A stretch of 64,000 nt of DNA from Roseibium aggregatum IAM 12614 (GTDB taxonomy: Bacteria > Pseudomonadota > Alphaproteobacteria > Rhizobiales > Stappiaceae). Position 1 is the stretch's first letter; each line of letters begins with the position of its first letter. The translations under genes and the position numbers were made by a program. Location: the NCBI RefSeq assembly GCF_000168975.1, contig NZ_AAUW01000014.1, forward strand, positions 46,001 to 110,000, written 5' to 3'. The notes under the pieces were generated by a model. The model was not told the DNA's origin and did not search any database. It was given only the letters and a program-made list of their open reading frames with translations. This document shows, piece by piece, positions 8,733 to 17,324 of the stretch.

Positions 8733-8921
8733 ATTTGTTGGTTCACCCTTTGGGAAAGACTTACGTATTCGCTGCATGCCTGTAAAGATTTAGTGGCCTT
8801 TCAATGGCATATCGGCCCGATCAACGGTGGATTTGCCTTGCATCGGTTGTACTGAAAGGCTAGCGCAAGGGCGCAAACGGGACCGAAACGGCAATTCGCG
8901 GCAGACAAGAGGGAAGGCGAC

Positions 8922-9836
8922 ATGGTCAAGGAAACAGCCGGGCCGGCTGCGGACAGGAACCGCTACAGCCTCTCCGAACACGTGTTCACCGCGCCCAATC
9001 TGGAACCCGCGCTTTATATCGTTTCCACCCCGATCGGCAATCTCGGCGATATCACTGTCCGGGCGCTGGAAACCCTAGCGGCGGCAAGCGTGATCGCCTG
9101 CGAGGATACACGGGTCACGGCAACGCTCACTCAGCGGTTCTCGTTGAAAACACCGCTTCTTCCCTATCACGAGCACAATGCCGACAAGCAGCGGCCGAAG
9201 ATCCTGGAAGCCCTGGCCGATGGCCGTGCCGTGGCGCTGGTATCCGATGCAGGAACGCCGCTGGTCTCCGACCCGGGCTACCGGCTGGTGCGTGATGTGG
9301 TCGCAGAAGGCCATAAAGTCATCCCGATCCCCGGCGCTTCCGCACCGCTGGCCGGACTCGTCGCGGCAGGTCTGCCGAGCGACACGGTGCTCTTTGCGGG
9401 CTTTCTGCCGCAAAAGGGCGGGCCGAAGTCCCGGCGGCTGCAAGACCTGGCAAAGGTGCCGGCAACACTGGTTTTCTTTGAATCTCCCCACCGCACCGCC
9501 GCCACCTTGGCGCTGATGGCCGAGCTGCTCGGAGCCAGCCGGGAAGCCGTCGTCGCGCGAGAGCTGACCAAGCGTTTTGAGACCTTCGAGCGCGGCACCC
9601 TGGAAGAGCTGAGCGCACGCTTTGACGGCCAGCAGATCAAGGGCGAGATCGTCATTCTGGTCGGCCCGCCGGAAGACAAGCCCGAAGCCGAAGCGGACGA
9701 TCTCGATGCCTTGTTGAGCGAGGCCCTCACCGAGATGCCGGTCAGTGCCGCCGCGAAAAAAGTGTCCAAGGCCACGGGGCTTGACCGCAACGAGGTTTAC
9801 AAGCGCGCGCTCGAACTGAAAGCGGAAGAAGCCTGA
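8922..9836 (+). CDS. rsmI: 16S rRNA (cytidine(1402)-2'-O)-methyltransferase
   Basis: 304 residues of the tetrapyrrole-methylase fold. It methylates the ribose of C1402 in the ribosomal decoding centre using S-adenosylmethionine. Family hallmarks are YIVSTPIGNLGDIT, ACEDTR, LVSDAGTPLVSDPG, IPGASA, and FFESPHR. The first 20 or so residues are an extension typical of alphaproteobacterial members. It is divergent from the LpoA-like gene and overlaps the yraN start by one base (TGATG), so both are co-translated. Confidence 0.95.
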   Translation: MVKETAGPAADRNRYSLSEHVFTAPNLEPALYIVSTPIGNLGDITVRALETLAAASVIACEDTRVTATLTQRFSLKTPLLPYHEHNADKQRPKILEALADGRAVALVSDAGTPLVSDPGYRLVRDVVAEGHKVIPIPGASAPLAGLVAAGLPSDTVLFAGFLPQKGGPKSRRLQDLAKVPATLVFFESPHRTAATLALMAELLGASREAVVARELTKRFETFERGTLEELSARFDGQQIKGEIVILVGPPEDKPEAEADDLDALLSEALTEMPVSAAAKKVSKATGLDRNEVYKRALELKAEEA

Positions 9837-10240
9837 TGGCACGCGCCCCGGGCGGTTCCGGAAAGCTGCCTGCAGAAACGGACCGGCGCCGCCGGGCGCA
9901 CGCGCTGGGTCTTTCCGCCGAAACCCTGGCCGCCTGGTACCTGCGCCTCACGGGCTGGCGCATCCTCAAGCGCCGCTACAAGACAAAGGCCGGCGAAATC
10001 GACCTCATCGCCAAACGCCGCAAGACGGTTGCCTTCATCGAGGTGAAGGCCCGCAAGTCGCGGCAGGCCGCGCTGGAAGCCGTAACGCCCGCCAGCCAGA
10101 AACGCATTACACGCGCCGCGAAGATCTTCGTTGCGGAACACCCCAAGGCTGGCTTTTACACCCTGCGCTTCGATATCATCGTCGTCCGGCCCCGCGCCTT
10201 GCCGGAGCGCATCGTAAACGCGTTTCACGCCTGGGAATAG
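9836..10240 (+). CDS. yraN: YraN family protein (UPF0102), endonuclease-like fold
   Basis: 134 residues. The region AEIDLIAKRRKTVAFIEVKAR carries the E-x(n)-D-ExK pattern of restriction-endonuclease-like folds, as usual for UPF0102. Biochemical function of the family is unsettled; nuclease or DNA-repair/uptake roles have been suggested. Start overlaps the rsmI stop. gshB follows after a 400-base gap holding a repeat; rsmI-yraN-gshB is a common alphaproteobacterial order. Confidence 0.9.
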   Translation: MARAPGGSGKLPAETDRRRRAHALGLSAETLAAWYLRLTGWRILKRRYKTKAGEIDLIAKRRKTVAFIEVKARKSRQAALEAVTPASQKRITRAAKIFVAEHPKAGFYTLRFDIIVVRPRALPERIVNAFHAWE

Positions 10241-10310
10241 TTTGGAGCGCCAGTTTTTCGGCTGCGTCTGAAAGGTGGCAGGGCTATCGCATACGAGAAA
10301 ATTTAGCATC

Positions 10311-10466
10311 GGCGTCACCCCCGGACGAGCGCAGCGCAGATCCGGGGCCCACTCGCAGCCCCGCTTGCGCACGAAGTTGTCTTTGTCCCGGATATTTGCT
10401 GCGCCCTGCGAGCACACAGGAAACGAGACGGCCCCGGGTCTCCCTTCGCTCGCCCGAGGTGACGCC
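10311..10466. repeat. Palindromic intergenic repeat, copy B
   Basis: Outer ends ggcgtcac and gtgacgcc are perfect inverted repeats, and cccccggacgagcgcagcgc pairs imperfectly with the cttcgctcgcccgag side. It is the same family as 116-263 but reversed. It fills much of the 10241-10640 gap between yraN and gshB; I see no gene there. Confidence 0.65.
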
Positions 10467-10640
10467 GAATATGGGTGAGAGACTTCACCATTTTTCTCGG
10501 TCCACGGAATGAAGGTGAAACGAACTCGGGCCCTTCTGCCCTCCCCCTCTGGACAAAGCCGACCTCGCACCGCATATCTGGACCAATCGTTCTGAAATCC
10601 CAAAGGCGCTGGAGCAGCGCCGCCCGCCGGGAGTTGCCTC

Positions 10641-11585
10641 ATGGCTTTGAAAGTTGCGGTCCAGATGGACCATGTTTCGTCCATCAACATTGCCGGCGAC
10701 AGCGCCTTCGCAATGATGCTGGAAGCGCAGTCTCGCGGACATGAACTCTATCACTATACGCCCGACCGCCTTGCAATGCGCGGCGACGAAGTATTCTGTG
10801 CGCTGGAGCCGATTGAAGTGCGCGATGTGAAGGGCGATCACTTCTCGCTGGGCGAAAAGAGCCGGTTCAACATGCGCGAGATGGACGTGGTGCTGATGCG
10901 CCAGGATCCGCCGTTCGACCTCTCCTACATTGCCGCGACCCACATTCTGGAAAAGATCCATCCCGACACGCTGGTGGTCAATGATCCGGCAGCCGTGCGC
11001 AACGCGCCGGAAAAGCTGTTCGTGACCGAATTCGCCGATCTGATGCCGCCGACCCTGATCACCAAGGACAAGTCGGAAATCGATCTGTTCCGGAAGGAGT
11101 ACGGCGACATCGTCATGAAGCCGTTGTTCGGCCATGGCGGCGCGGCCGTCTTCCGCGTCACCCAGGACGACCTCAACTACGGTTCGCTGTATGATTTCTT
11201 TGCCGCGACGTTCCGCGAGCCCTGGGTCATTCAGCAGTTCCTGCCCAATGTGAAACATGGCGACAAGCGCATCCTGCTGGTCGACGGCCAGTTCGCCGGT
11301 GCGGTCAACCGTGTTCCGGCCGCTGGCGACCTGCGTTCCAACATGGTGCGCGGCGGCGCGCCGACCGACAGTGAGCTGACCGAGCGCGAACGCGAAATCT
11401 GCGCCCGTCTCGGACCGTCGCTGAAGGAAAAGGGCCTGATCCTGGTCGGGATCGACGTCATTGACGGCAACCTGACGGAAATCAACGTCACCGCCCCCAC
11501 CGGCATCCGCGCCATCCGCAATCTCGGCGGCCCTGACGTGGCAGGCATGGTCTGGGACGTGCTGGAAGCGAAGGTGAAGGGCTGA
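10641..11585 (+). CDS. gshB: Glutathione synthetase
   Basis: 314 residues, typical prokaryotic ATP-grasp glutathione synthetase length. It joins gamma-glutamylcysteine and glycine using ATP. Signatures are [17 protein letters not shown] near the N-terminus, [23 protein letters not shown], the KPLFGHGG glycine-rich ATP loop, and [11 protein letters not shown] near the end (metal-binding Asn). SD (gggag) precedes the ATG. The first enzyme, gshA, is not in the window. The gene likely shares regulation with rsmI-yraN or has its own promoter within the repeat-containing gap. Confidence 0.95.
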   Translation: MALKVAVQMDHVSSINIAGDSAFAMMLEAQSRGHELYHYTPDRLAMRGDEVFCALEPIEVRDVKGDHFSLGEKSRFNMREMDVVLMRQDPPFDLSYIAATHILEKIHPDTLVVNDPAAVRNAPEKLFVTEFADLMPPTLITKDKSEIDLFRKEYGDIVMKPLFGHGGAAVFRVTQDDLNYGSLYDFFAATFREPWVIQQFLPNVKHGDKRILLVDGQFAGAVNRVPAAGDLRSNMVRGGAPTDSELTEREREICARLGPSLKEKGLILVGIDVIDGNLTEINVTAPTGIRAIRNLGGPDVAGMVWDVLEAKVKG

Positions 11586-11620
11586 GCAGCCCTTGCCACA
11601 AGCTTTGTCCGAATATCCGC

Positions 11621-11652
11621 TTGACCTCAATTTAAGTTGAGGTTGTAGAGCT
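11621..11652 (+). promoter_or_regulatory. SoxR-type promoter
   Basis: CCTCAATTTAAGTTGAGG at 11625-11642 matches the published SoxR operator pattern (CCTCAA, 6-base centre, TTGAGG) in all 12 arm bases. It overlaps a -35 element TTGACC at 11621, with about 19 bases to a TAGAGC/TATAT -10 region, the long spacer typical of MerR-family targets. The ABM gene ATG is 42 bases further. No soxR gene is in the window. Confidence 0.75.
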
Positions 11653-11684
11653 ATATCTCCTTTCAGATCCCAAGGAGATACAGC

Positions 11685-12014
11685 ATGACATCAGACACGG
11701 AATCCCGGCCCATATACCGCGTTGACCGGTTTGAAGTGCCGCTTGAGGCGCGGGACGTTCTGCTGGAACGGCTCAATGTCATTCGTGGTCTGTTGCAGAA
11801 CATCGAAGGCTGCCGCCAGAACCTCGTACTTGAACAGCCTACCCGCGAGGGCACGGCAACATTCGTCACCTTTGTCGAATGGCAGAACGAAGAGGTTTTT
11901 CTGGCAGCAAAGGCCCGGATAGCGGATGAATATCGCAAGTCGGCATTCGACCCGCAGGCCTTCCTGCAGCAGATCGGTGCGAAAGCCGACATGGCGAACA
12001 TGAACGCAGTCTGA
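11685..12014 (+). CDS. Antibiotic biosynthesis monooxygenase (ABM) family protein
   Basis: 109 residues with one ABM-fold domain: YRVDRFEVPLEARDVLLERL, then QNLVLEQ and TFVTFVEWQNEEVF. ABM proteins are small ferredoxin-like dimers; some are quinol monooxygenases acting on redox-cycling quinones. A strong SD (aaggaga) lies 7 bases before the ATG. The SoxR-type promoter immediately upstream suggests induction by redox-active compounds, which fits a quinone-detoxifying role. A SoxR-controlled ABM gene is also known in Pseudomonas aeruginosa. Function here is inferred. Confidence 0.8.
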   Translation: MTSDTESRPIYRVDRFEVPLEARDVLLERLNVIRGLLQNIEGCRQNLVLEQPTREGTATFVTFVEWQNEEVFLAAKARIADEYRKSAFDPQAFLQQIGAKADMANMNAV

Positions 12015-12076
12015 TGCCGGACAGGCACGAACGGGAAACCAATGGGCGGAGCACGCGCCTGTTGCCTGCGAGCGGG

Positions 12077-12107
12077 CAAAAAAAACCTCCGCATGGGGGT
12101 GCGGAGG
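12077..12107 (-). terminator. Rho-independent terminator on the minus strand
   Basis: acctccgca (12084-12092) pairs with tgcggaggt (12099-12107). On the minus strand the stem is followed by eight T residues (12084-12077). hpd, the nearest larger minus-strand gene, has its own terminator at 12492-12522. This one therefore implies a separate short minus-strand transcript that starts somewhere in 12110-12490. Confidence 0.75.
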
Positions 12108-12144
12108 TATAAAGAGTTCGTGCTTAGACAATGCAACAGAGGGC

Positions 12145-12207
12145 CTACTCGGCAGCCTCTGTAAGTAGAACCCGTCCCCTATAGAATCGTTCCTGCAGAA
12201 AATGCAT
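12145..12207 (-). CDS. Candidate 20-residue small protein in front of the terminator
   Basis: ATG at 12207 to TAG at 12145 encodes a 20-residue peptide starting MHFLQERFYRGR and ending TEAAE. It lies 38 bases upstream of the minus-strand terminator and within the transcript that terminator implies. No convincing Shine-Dalgarno is visible. cagagg/cctctg flanks its end and could form a hairpin. It may be a small protein or simply part of a small RNA; I do not recognise it. Confidence 0.3.
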   Translation of the reverse strand: MHFLQERFYRGRVLLTEAAE

Positions 12208-12491
12208 TTTGCTTGAATATTTTTTGAGCTTCTACTTTAGGGTGTCGTTATCGCTTTGAAATAAAATAGTTAATTCCGGTTGGTGGCCTTAAAATTTTTT
12301 CGAAAAAATATTGGAAGGATCGATATTTTTCGCGAGCCAACGCCAGATTCCACGAGACGAATTTTTGAGCCCGTTCAAGGAGATATCTTTCCATAGACTG
12401 GCGACCGCGTTCAATTGCACGGCAATGGCAAGGCCGGAACCGGGCCCAAATGGGGTGGTTCAGGCAGGTGACCCAACGGCAATCGCGCAAG
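12208..12491. other. AT-rich intergenic stretch without a recognised gene
   Basis: Markedly richer in A and T than its surroundings, with runs such as aaaattttttcgaaaaaatatt near 12291-12312. It should hold the promoter for the small minus-strand transcript that ends at 12077. A minus-strand frame at 12394-12248 is open for 48 codons (MERYLLERAQK...) but has no ribosome site, so I do not call it. Confidence 0.5.
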
Positions 12492-12522
12492 AAAAAGGCC
12501 GCTCTCCAGAAAGACAGCGGCC
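12492..12522 (-). terminator. Terminator of hpd
   Basis: On the minus strand, ggccgct and agcggcc pair across 12 bases and are followed by five T residues (12496-12492). It lies 25 bases past the hpd stop. Confidence 0.75.
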
Positions 12523-12547
12523 AGTCTAGTGCAACCTGAAAGGGAGG

Positions 12548-13660
12548 CTATTCTGCAGCTTCGGTCTTGATGACTCCGCGGCGGATCTGGTCTTCCTCAA
12601 TCGACTCGAACAGGGCCCGGAAGTTGCCTTCGCCAAAGCCTTCGTCACCCTTGCGCTGGATGAATTCGAAAAAGATCGGACCGATGACGGTCTTCGAGAA
12701 AATCTGCAGCAGGATCTTGGTCATGCCGCCGTCGATGACACCTTCCCCGTCGATCAGGATACCGTGACGCTTCATCCGTTCGATCGGTTCGTCGTGGCCG
12801 TTCACCCGGTCGTAGGACATCTCGTAATAGGTCTCCGGCGGGCCGGGCATGAACTTCAGACCGTTGTCCGCCAGAAGATCCGTGCTCTCGTAGATATTGT
12901 CGGTGCCGACCGCGATGTGCTGGATGCCTTCGCCGTTGTACTTCTTCAGATATTCCTCGATCTGGCTGGTGTCGTCCTTGGACTCGTTCAGCGGAATGCG
13001 GATCTTGCCGCAGGGGCTGGTGATCGCGCGGCTGACAAGGCCGGTGATCCGACCGTCGATGTCGAAGAAGTGGATCTGCTTGAAGTTGAACAGGTCGCGG
13101 TAGAAATCCCACCACTTGTCCATGTTGCCGCGATAGACGTTGTGGGTCAGGTGGTCGAGATAATAGAACCCGACGCCCTGCGGCTTCGGATCGACCTCGC
13201 CCAGCCAGTTGAACTCGTCCGAATAGGCCGAGCCTTTGTCCCCATAGGTGTCGACGAAGTAAAGCAGCGAGCCGCCGATGCCGACGATTGCAGGAACATT
13301 CAGGGTCTTGTCGTCGCCTTCATAGGGAGTTACCCCCTTGGCAACCGCATGGTCGAACGCCTTTTGCGCGTCGACAACGCGCCAGGCCATGGCCGGAGCG
13401 CACGGGCCATGCGTATCGACGAACTTCATGCCAAAGCTGCCCGGTTCGGCATTCAGCACATAGGTGACATCGCCCTGGCGATAGAGCGTGATGTTCTTGC
13501 TCTTGTGCTTTGCGACCGGGAGGTAGCCCATTCTGCGGAACAATTCGTCCAGCTTTTCCGGCTCCGGATGGGCGAATTCGACAAATTCGAAGCCATCGGT
13601 GCCAGCGGGGTTGTCAGACGTGATCTGTGCAGGTGGCGCGTCGTGCGGGAACGGTCCCAT
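12548..13660 (-). CDS. hpd: 4-hydroxyphenylpyruvate dioxygenase
   Basis: 370 residues, the normal HPPD length. It converts 4-hydroxyphenylpyruvate to homogentisate in tyrosine catabolism using non-haem Fe(II). It has two vicinal-oxygen-chelate domains; iron ligands are the His of DHLTHNVY, the His of IQHIAVGT and the Glu of FFEFIQRKGDEGFGEGN. C-terminus ends KTEAAE. The homogentisate pathway genes are not adjacent. An Lrp-family regulator starts about 130 bases away on the other strand, and Lrp relatives commonly control aromatic amino-acid genes next to them. Confidence 0.95.
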   Translation of the reverse strand: MGPFPHDAPPAQITSDNPAGTDGFEFVEFAHPEPEKLDELFRRMGYLPVAKHKSKNITLYRQGDVTYVLNAEPGSFGMKFVDTHGPCAPAMAWRVVDAQKAFDHAVAKGVTPYEGDDKTLNVPAIVGIGGSLLYFVDTYGDKGSAYSDEFNWLGEVDPKPQGVGFYYLDHLTHNVYRGNMDKWWDFYRDLFNFKQIHFFDIDGRITGLVSRAITSPCGKIRIPLNESKDDTSQIEEYLKKYNGEGIQHIAVGTDNIYESTDLLADNGLKFMPGPPETYYEMSYDRVNGHDEPIERMKRHGILIDGEGVIDGGMTKILLQIFSKTVIGPIFFEFIQRKGDEGFGEGNFRALFESIEEDQIRRGVIKTEAAE

Positions 13661-13787
13661 GAATGTCCTCCTCGGTTGAACGGGTCATTGCCTTCAGAAT
13701 GCCGTGGAGCTCGCGCAGTGTGTGTGCAAACCACGTGTTTTCGCGTAAGATGATGCACGAAACATGCGAGATAATTTGGAGAGGCGC

Positions 13788-14255
13788 ATGACGAATGCAC
13801 TGGATGGCTTTGATGTGAAGCTGCTCGCCGCTTTGCAGAACAACGCCGCCCTGACCAATGCCGAGCTGGGTGAGGTGATTGGCCTGTCCGCAAGCCAGGT
13901 CTCACGGCGCCGGCAGAAGCTGGAAGAAGCGGGGATCATCCGCCGCTACCGGGCGGCACTGGATCCGGAAGCTCTGGGGCTGATGGTGACGGCCTATGTC
14001 GGCGTGACGCTAGGCGCGCATTCCAGGGAAAACGCCCGCAAGTTCCGCAACATGGTGACAGCCATGCCGGAAGTGCAGGAGGCCCACACGCTGACCGGCG
14101 ACGTCGATTACATGCTGAAGATCGTGGTACCGGACCTGAAAGCGCTCAGTCACATCATCAACGACGAACTGTTGCCCCAGGAGGCGGTCCATCATGTGCG
14201 CTCTTCAATCGCCATGGAAACGCTGAAGGACGACAATCTGCTGCCGCTGAAGTGA
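13788..14255 (+). CDS. Lrp/AsnC family transcriptional regulator
   Basis: 155 residues from the ATG at 13788, chosen for its ribosome site (ggagaggc); an ATG at 13764 would add eight residues. The N-terminal winged HTH reads NAELGEVIGLSASQVSRRRQKLEEAGII. The C-terminal RAM ligand-binding domain includes VTAYVGVTL and the TGDVDYMLKIVVPDL strand that shapes the effector pocket. It is divergent from hpd, so it probably senses an aromatic amino acid or derivative and controls hpd. That effector is inferred from position only. Confidence 0.88.
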   Translation: MTNALDGFDVKLLAALQNNAALTNAELGEVIGLSASQVSRRRQKLEEAGIIRRYRAALDPEALGLMVTAYVGVTLGAHSRENARKFRNMVTAMPEVQEAHTLTGDVDYMLKIVVPDLKALSHIINDELLPQEAVHHVRSSIAMETLKDDNLLPLK

Positions 14256-14259
14256 CAGG

Positions 14260-14799
14260 CTAAAGCCCGAGCCAGCCCATGAGATCGGTCCAGAAATCCT
14301 TGCGCAGGCCTTTGAGGTCCGGTGCCGGGTTGCCGTAAGGGTCCGCCAGGCAGACGTCGGAAAACCTGGTCTTGCCGGACAACAGGCATTGTTCGGGCTC
14401 GCAGGTGATCGTGTCGGACAGGTAAATGCGCTTGCCGGCATAGGTCTTGAATGCCAGGTCCGGTTTGTCCTGACGTGTTCCGGACGTGAAGACATAGGTT
14501 GGAAACTCGTTGCCGCGCGGCTGGCCGCGGTCCTGGACGGCGTGGATATAAAGCAACGTTCCGGGAGTTTCCTCGCGCGAACAACCCTTGATGTTGAAGG
14601 CATAAAGATTGCCGGTCGTGCTTTCTCCTGCATCGCCGAGTGCGCGCGAATAAGCCTTCAGCAGATCCTCCTGCCAGATCTTGCGGTAGGTATCGGCCTC
14701 GTCATTCAGCGACAGGGCGTGCACGGCGCCGCTCCCCAGTGTCCCGGCGATGAAGCAGCATAGCAGGGAAAGACCGCGGATTGAGGTGAGGAAGTTCAA
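14260..14799 (-). CDS. Secreted protein of unknown function
   Basis: 179 residues. It begins with a signal peptide (MNFLTSIRG, hydrophobic core, GAVHA as likely cleavage site). The mature part has four cysteines (KGCS, ITCEPEQC, DVCLAD), consistent with two disulfides in the periplasm. I recognise no domain. It converges on the Lrp gene with only a few bases between stops. No operon partner. Confidence 0.65.
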   Translation of the reverse strand: MNFLTSIRGLSLLCCFIAGTLGSGAVHALSLNDEADTYRKIWQEDLLKAYSRALGDAGESTTGNLYAFNIKGCSREETPGTLLYIHAVQDRGQPRGNEFPTYVFTSGTRQDKPDLAFKTYAGKRIYLSDTITCEPEQCLLSGKTRFSDVCLADPYGNPAPDLKGLRKDFWTDLMGWLGL

Positions 14800-14950
14800 G
14801 ATTTTCCTCGCTGTTGCCAGGATGAAAGGCGTTGCGGATTGGAGAAGTGTGACGGAGTGTAACGCAAACTTGCGTCCCTTGCAGAAAATCCCATTTGATA
14901 ATGCGAATGTGATTTAAGCCGCTCCACGCGGCAATTTTAAGGAGCCGAAA

Positions 14951-15694
14951 ATGTTCGATGCTAAATCCTTGCTGGATCAGTTTCTGGGCACCCAGGGCGG
15001 TGGTCAGTCCGGCCAACGCGGGGCCGCAGGGAAAGGCGGGTCCGGTGACCTACTCTCCCAGGGCAAGGATTTTCTGTCGTCCCAGGGAGGCGGACTGGCG
15101 CTCGGCAGCCTGGCCGGCCTCATGCTCGGCAGCAAGAGCGGCCGCAAACTGGGCAAGAAGGCCGTGACCTATGGTGGTCTCGCCCTGGTTGCCGGCCTTG
15201 CCTACAAGGCCTACCAGGGCCACAAGGCCAATCAGCAGAACGCGCCGCGCCCGCAGTATCCGGCCGACGAGCCGATCCCGGTGGAGGCGCCGCGCGGTAC
15301 GGCTTTCGATCCGCGCGAGCAGCCGGGCGGCGAAAATCAGGCGGCTGTAACACTCCTGACGGCAATGATCTCCGCCGCAAAGGCTGACGGTCATATCGAC
15401 CGGGACGAACAGGACCGGATATTCGACAAGATCGACGAGGCCGGACTGGACAGCGAGGCGAAAGCCTTTCTGATGGACGAGCTGCGCTCGCCGCTTGATC
15501 TGGACAAGGTGGTTGCCGGCGCAACCTGCCCGGAGACCGCGGCTGAAATCTATGCCGCCTCGCGCCTGGCCATCGATCCGGATCATGCGGCGGAAAAGGC
15601 CTATCTGCAGATGCTGGCGGCCCGGCTCAACCTGGAAGACGGCCTTGTTGAGGAAATCGAATATGCCGTCCGCGAAGCCCAGATGGCGGGCTGA
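14951..15694 (+). CDS. DUF533 / TerB-like inner-membrane-associated protein (YebE type)
   Basis: 247 residues. The N-terminus is Gly/Gln rich (LGTQGGGQSGQRG), followed by a glycine-rich hydrophobic segment (LALGSLAGLMLGSKSGRKLG, then TYGGLALVAGLAYKAYQG) likely in or at the membrane. The C-terminal half (about 120-247) is a helical TerB-like domain starting LLTAMISAAKADGHIDRDEQ, matching DUF533/YebE. Function is unknown; the family is often induced by envelope stress. SD (aaggag) is good. Confidence 0.85.
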   Translation: MFDAKSLLDQFLGTQGGGQSGQRGAAGKGGSGDLLSQGKDFLSSQGGGLALGSLAGLMLGSKSGRKLGKKAVTYGGLALVAGLAYKAYQGHKANQQNAPRPQYPADEPIPVEAPRGTAFDPREQPGGENQAAVTLLTAMISAAKADGHIDRDEQDRIFDKIDEAGLDSEAKAFLMDELRSPLDLDKVVAGATCPETAAEIYAASRLAIDPDHAAEKAYLQMLAARLNLEDGLVEEIEYAVREAQMAG

Positions 15695-15710
15695 CCGGCA
15701 CCACGGTGGA

Positions 15711-15754
15711 TAATAAAATAGGGCGCCCCGTGATCTTTGGTCACGGGACGCCCT
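15711..15754 (-). terminator. Terminator of the P450-ferredoxin-DctP operon
   Basis: 15720-15733 pairs with 15741-15754 (14 positions, one mismatch) across a 7-base loop. On the minus strand it is followed by attttatta. It lies 100 bases beyond the DctP-like stop, and could also stop the convergent DUF533 gene. Confidence 0.65.
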
Positions 15755-15853
15755 GAATAACCGGCAAATACCTTGCAGCCCTTGAGGATGCATAGACGGT
15801 ACGAGCCAGAAACCACGCAGCCTTGTGGGGAGGCCGCGCGCCTCCCGGACCGG

Positions 15854-16921
15854 CTATTTTCCTGTATTTTCCTCGATCAGCTCGACGGCGCGATTGTAAA
15901 GGCCGGTGCCGTCCATGCCTTTTTCGTCCATCTCGGCAATCCATTTTTCAATTGTCGGCGCAGAGGCTTCCTTCCAGCGGGCCACTTCCTCCGGAGGAAG
16001 CACGATGATGTTCGCCCCCTTCTCGATGGCGTCATCACGCGGCTTGGCGTCGTCCCGCTGCATCTGACCGCCGGCAAAGCCGGAGAGTTCCAGACCGGAG
16101 TTGTTGTCGATGATCGCCTTCAGGTCGTCGGGAAGCCCGTCGTAGGCAGCTTTGTTCATGCCCAGCACGAAGGTTGCCGTGTAAAGCGAGTCATCACCGA
16201 AGTCCGTGTGGTTGTTGACCAGCTCGTTGATCTTGAGCGCGCCGGTGACTTCCCACGGCACCACGGTGGCGTCGATAACACCCTTCGACAGTGCTTCGGG
16301 AACTGCCGGAACCGGCATGCCGACAGGCGTCGCGCCGAGTGAGCTGAACATTTCGTTTGTCACGCGCGTCGGTGCCCGCAACTTCACGCCGTTCAGATCA
16401 TCGAGGGAATCGATCGGATCCTTGGAATGGATCAGTCCGGGCCCATGCACCCAGAGCCCCAGAACCTTCATGTCCTTGAAGTCCTGGTCCAGCATGGTTT
16501 CTTCCGCCAGTTGCCAGAAGGCGCGCGACACGGCTTCGGCATTGGTCATGACGAAGGGAAGCTCGAAGACTTCCGTTCTCGGAAAGCGGCCCGGCGTATA
16601 CCCCGGCAAGGTCCAGACGATGTCCGCAATGCCGTCGATGGCCTGATCGACCAGCTCCGGGGGCTTTCCGCCAAGCTGCATGGCCGGGAAATGCTGGAAC
16701 TCGATCCGCCCGTTCGATTCTTCCTCGATCTTGGCCATCCACGGTTCGAGAATGTTCTTCGGCACGCTGGCTTGCGCCGGCAGCATCTGGTGCAGCCGCA
16801 GCGTGACCTCCGCCGCCGCGGCGGGGCCAGCACTGACAGTCAGCGACAGCGCCGTGACGGCAAGTGCCCCCACGGTGACCGCTCCTGCGGCCATCGACCT
16901 TATGGTTCGGTATTTCGACAT
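15854..16921 (-). CDS. TRAP-type solute-binding protein (DctP family), no permease nearby
   Basis: 355 residues from the ATG at 16921, chosen because gggaggaagt precedes it and it opens into a signal peptide (ending VSAGPAAAAEVTL). Mature protein is a DctP-family receptor: LRLHQMLPAQASVPKNIL, an R-F-P-R segment, LGLWVHGPG, and LKLRAPTR with the Arg that normally binds a carboxylate. It is the last gene of an operon with a P450 and a ferredoxin, 29 bases after the ferredoxin. No DctQ or DctM gene adjoins it. It may borrow permeases coded elsewhere; its ligand may be the P450 substrate or product. Confidence 0.88.
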   Translation of the reverse strand: MSKYRTIRSMAAGAVTVGALAVTALSLTVSAGPAAAAEVTLRLHQMLPAQASVPKNILEPWMAKIEEESNGRIEFQHFPAMQLGGKPPELVDQAIDGIADIVWTLPGYTPGRFPRTEVFELPFVMTNAEAVSRAFWQLAEETMLDQDFKDMKVLGLWVHGPGLIHSKDPIDSLDDLNGVKLRAPTRVTNEMFSSLGATPVGMPVPAVPEALSKGVIDATVVPWEVTGALKINELVNNHTDFGDDSLYTATFVLGMNKAAYDGLPDDLKAIIDNNSGLELSGFAGGQMQRDDAKPRDDAIEKGANIIVLPPEEVARWKEASAPTIEKWIAEMDEKGMDGTGLYNRAVELIEENTGK

Positions 16922-16950
16922 GACTTCCTCCCTTGATCGAAATGGTTCCC

Positions 16951-17274
16951 TCAGGCCTGCTCGTCCGGCAGATGCACCACCAGCCCGTCGAGGGCACCGG
17001 TAAGCCTGATCTGGCAGGACAGGCGCGACGTTTCGCGCAATTCGGCCGCCGCGCATTCAAGCATGATTTCTTCGCCGTCCGCACGTTCGCCTGTCTTGTC
17101 CCGCCAATCGTCGTCCACGTAGCAATGGCAGGTGGCGCACATCATGGCGCCGCCGCACTCGGCAAAAATGCCGTCGATCCCGTTGCTGACGGCCGCTTCC
17201 ATCACGCTGGCGCCTTCGTTGGCATCAATGGTCGTCCGGCTGCCGTCTGGCTGGACGAAGGTGATCTGCACCAT
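16951..17274 (-). CDS. [2Fe-2S] ferredoxin, adrenodoxin/putidaredoxin type
   Basis: 107 residues. Cluster ligands are Cys40, Cys46, Cys49 and Cys87 (ECGGAMMCATC, then RLSC), the C-x5-C-x2-C-xn-C pattern of vertebrate-type ferredoxins that feed electrons to bacterial P450s. It starts 50 bases after the P450 stop on the same strand, so it is almost certainly that P450's redox partner. No ferredoxin reductase gene is in the window. Confidence 0.93.
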   Translation of the reverse strand: MVQITFVQPDGSRTTIDANEGASVMEAAVSNGIDGIFAECGGAMMCATCHCYVDDDWRDKTGERADGEEIMLECAAAELRETSRLSCQIRLTGALDGLVVHLPDEQA

Positions 17275-17324
17275 GCGGTTCTCCCTTTCGGCGGGTTCTG
17301 TCCCGCTCGGTTTGTTTCGTTCGC

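Noticed and set aside
12248..12490. Minus-strand open frame containing MERYLLERAQKFVSWNLALAR.
   Set aside because: No ribosome site for either start. AT-rich sequence is open by chance more often. Mentioned in the gap note instead.
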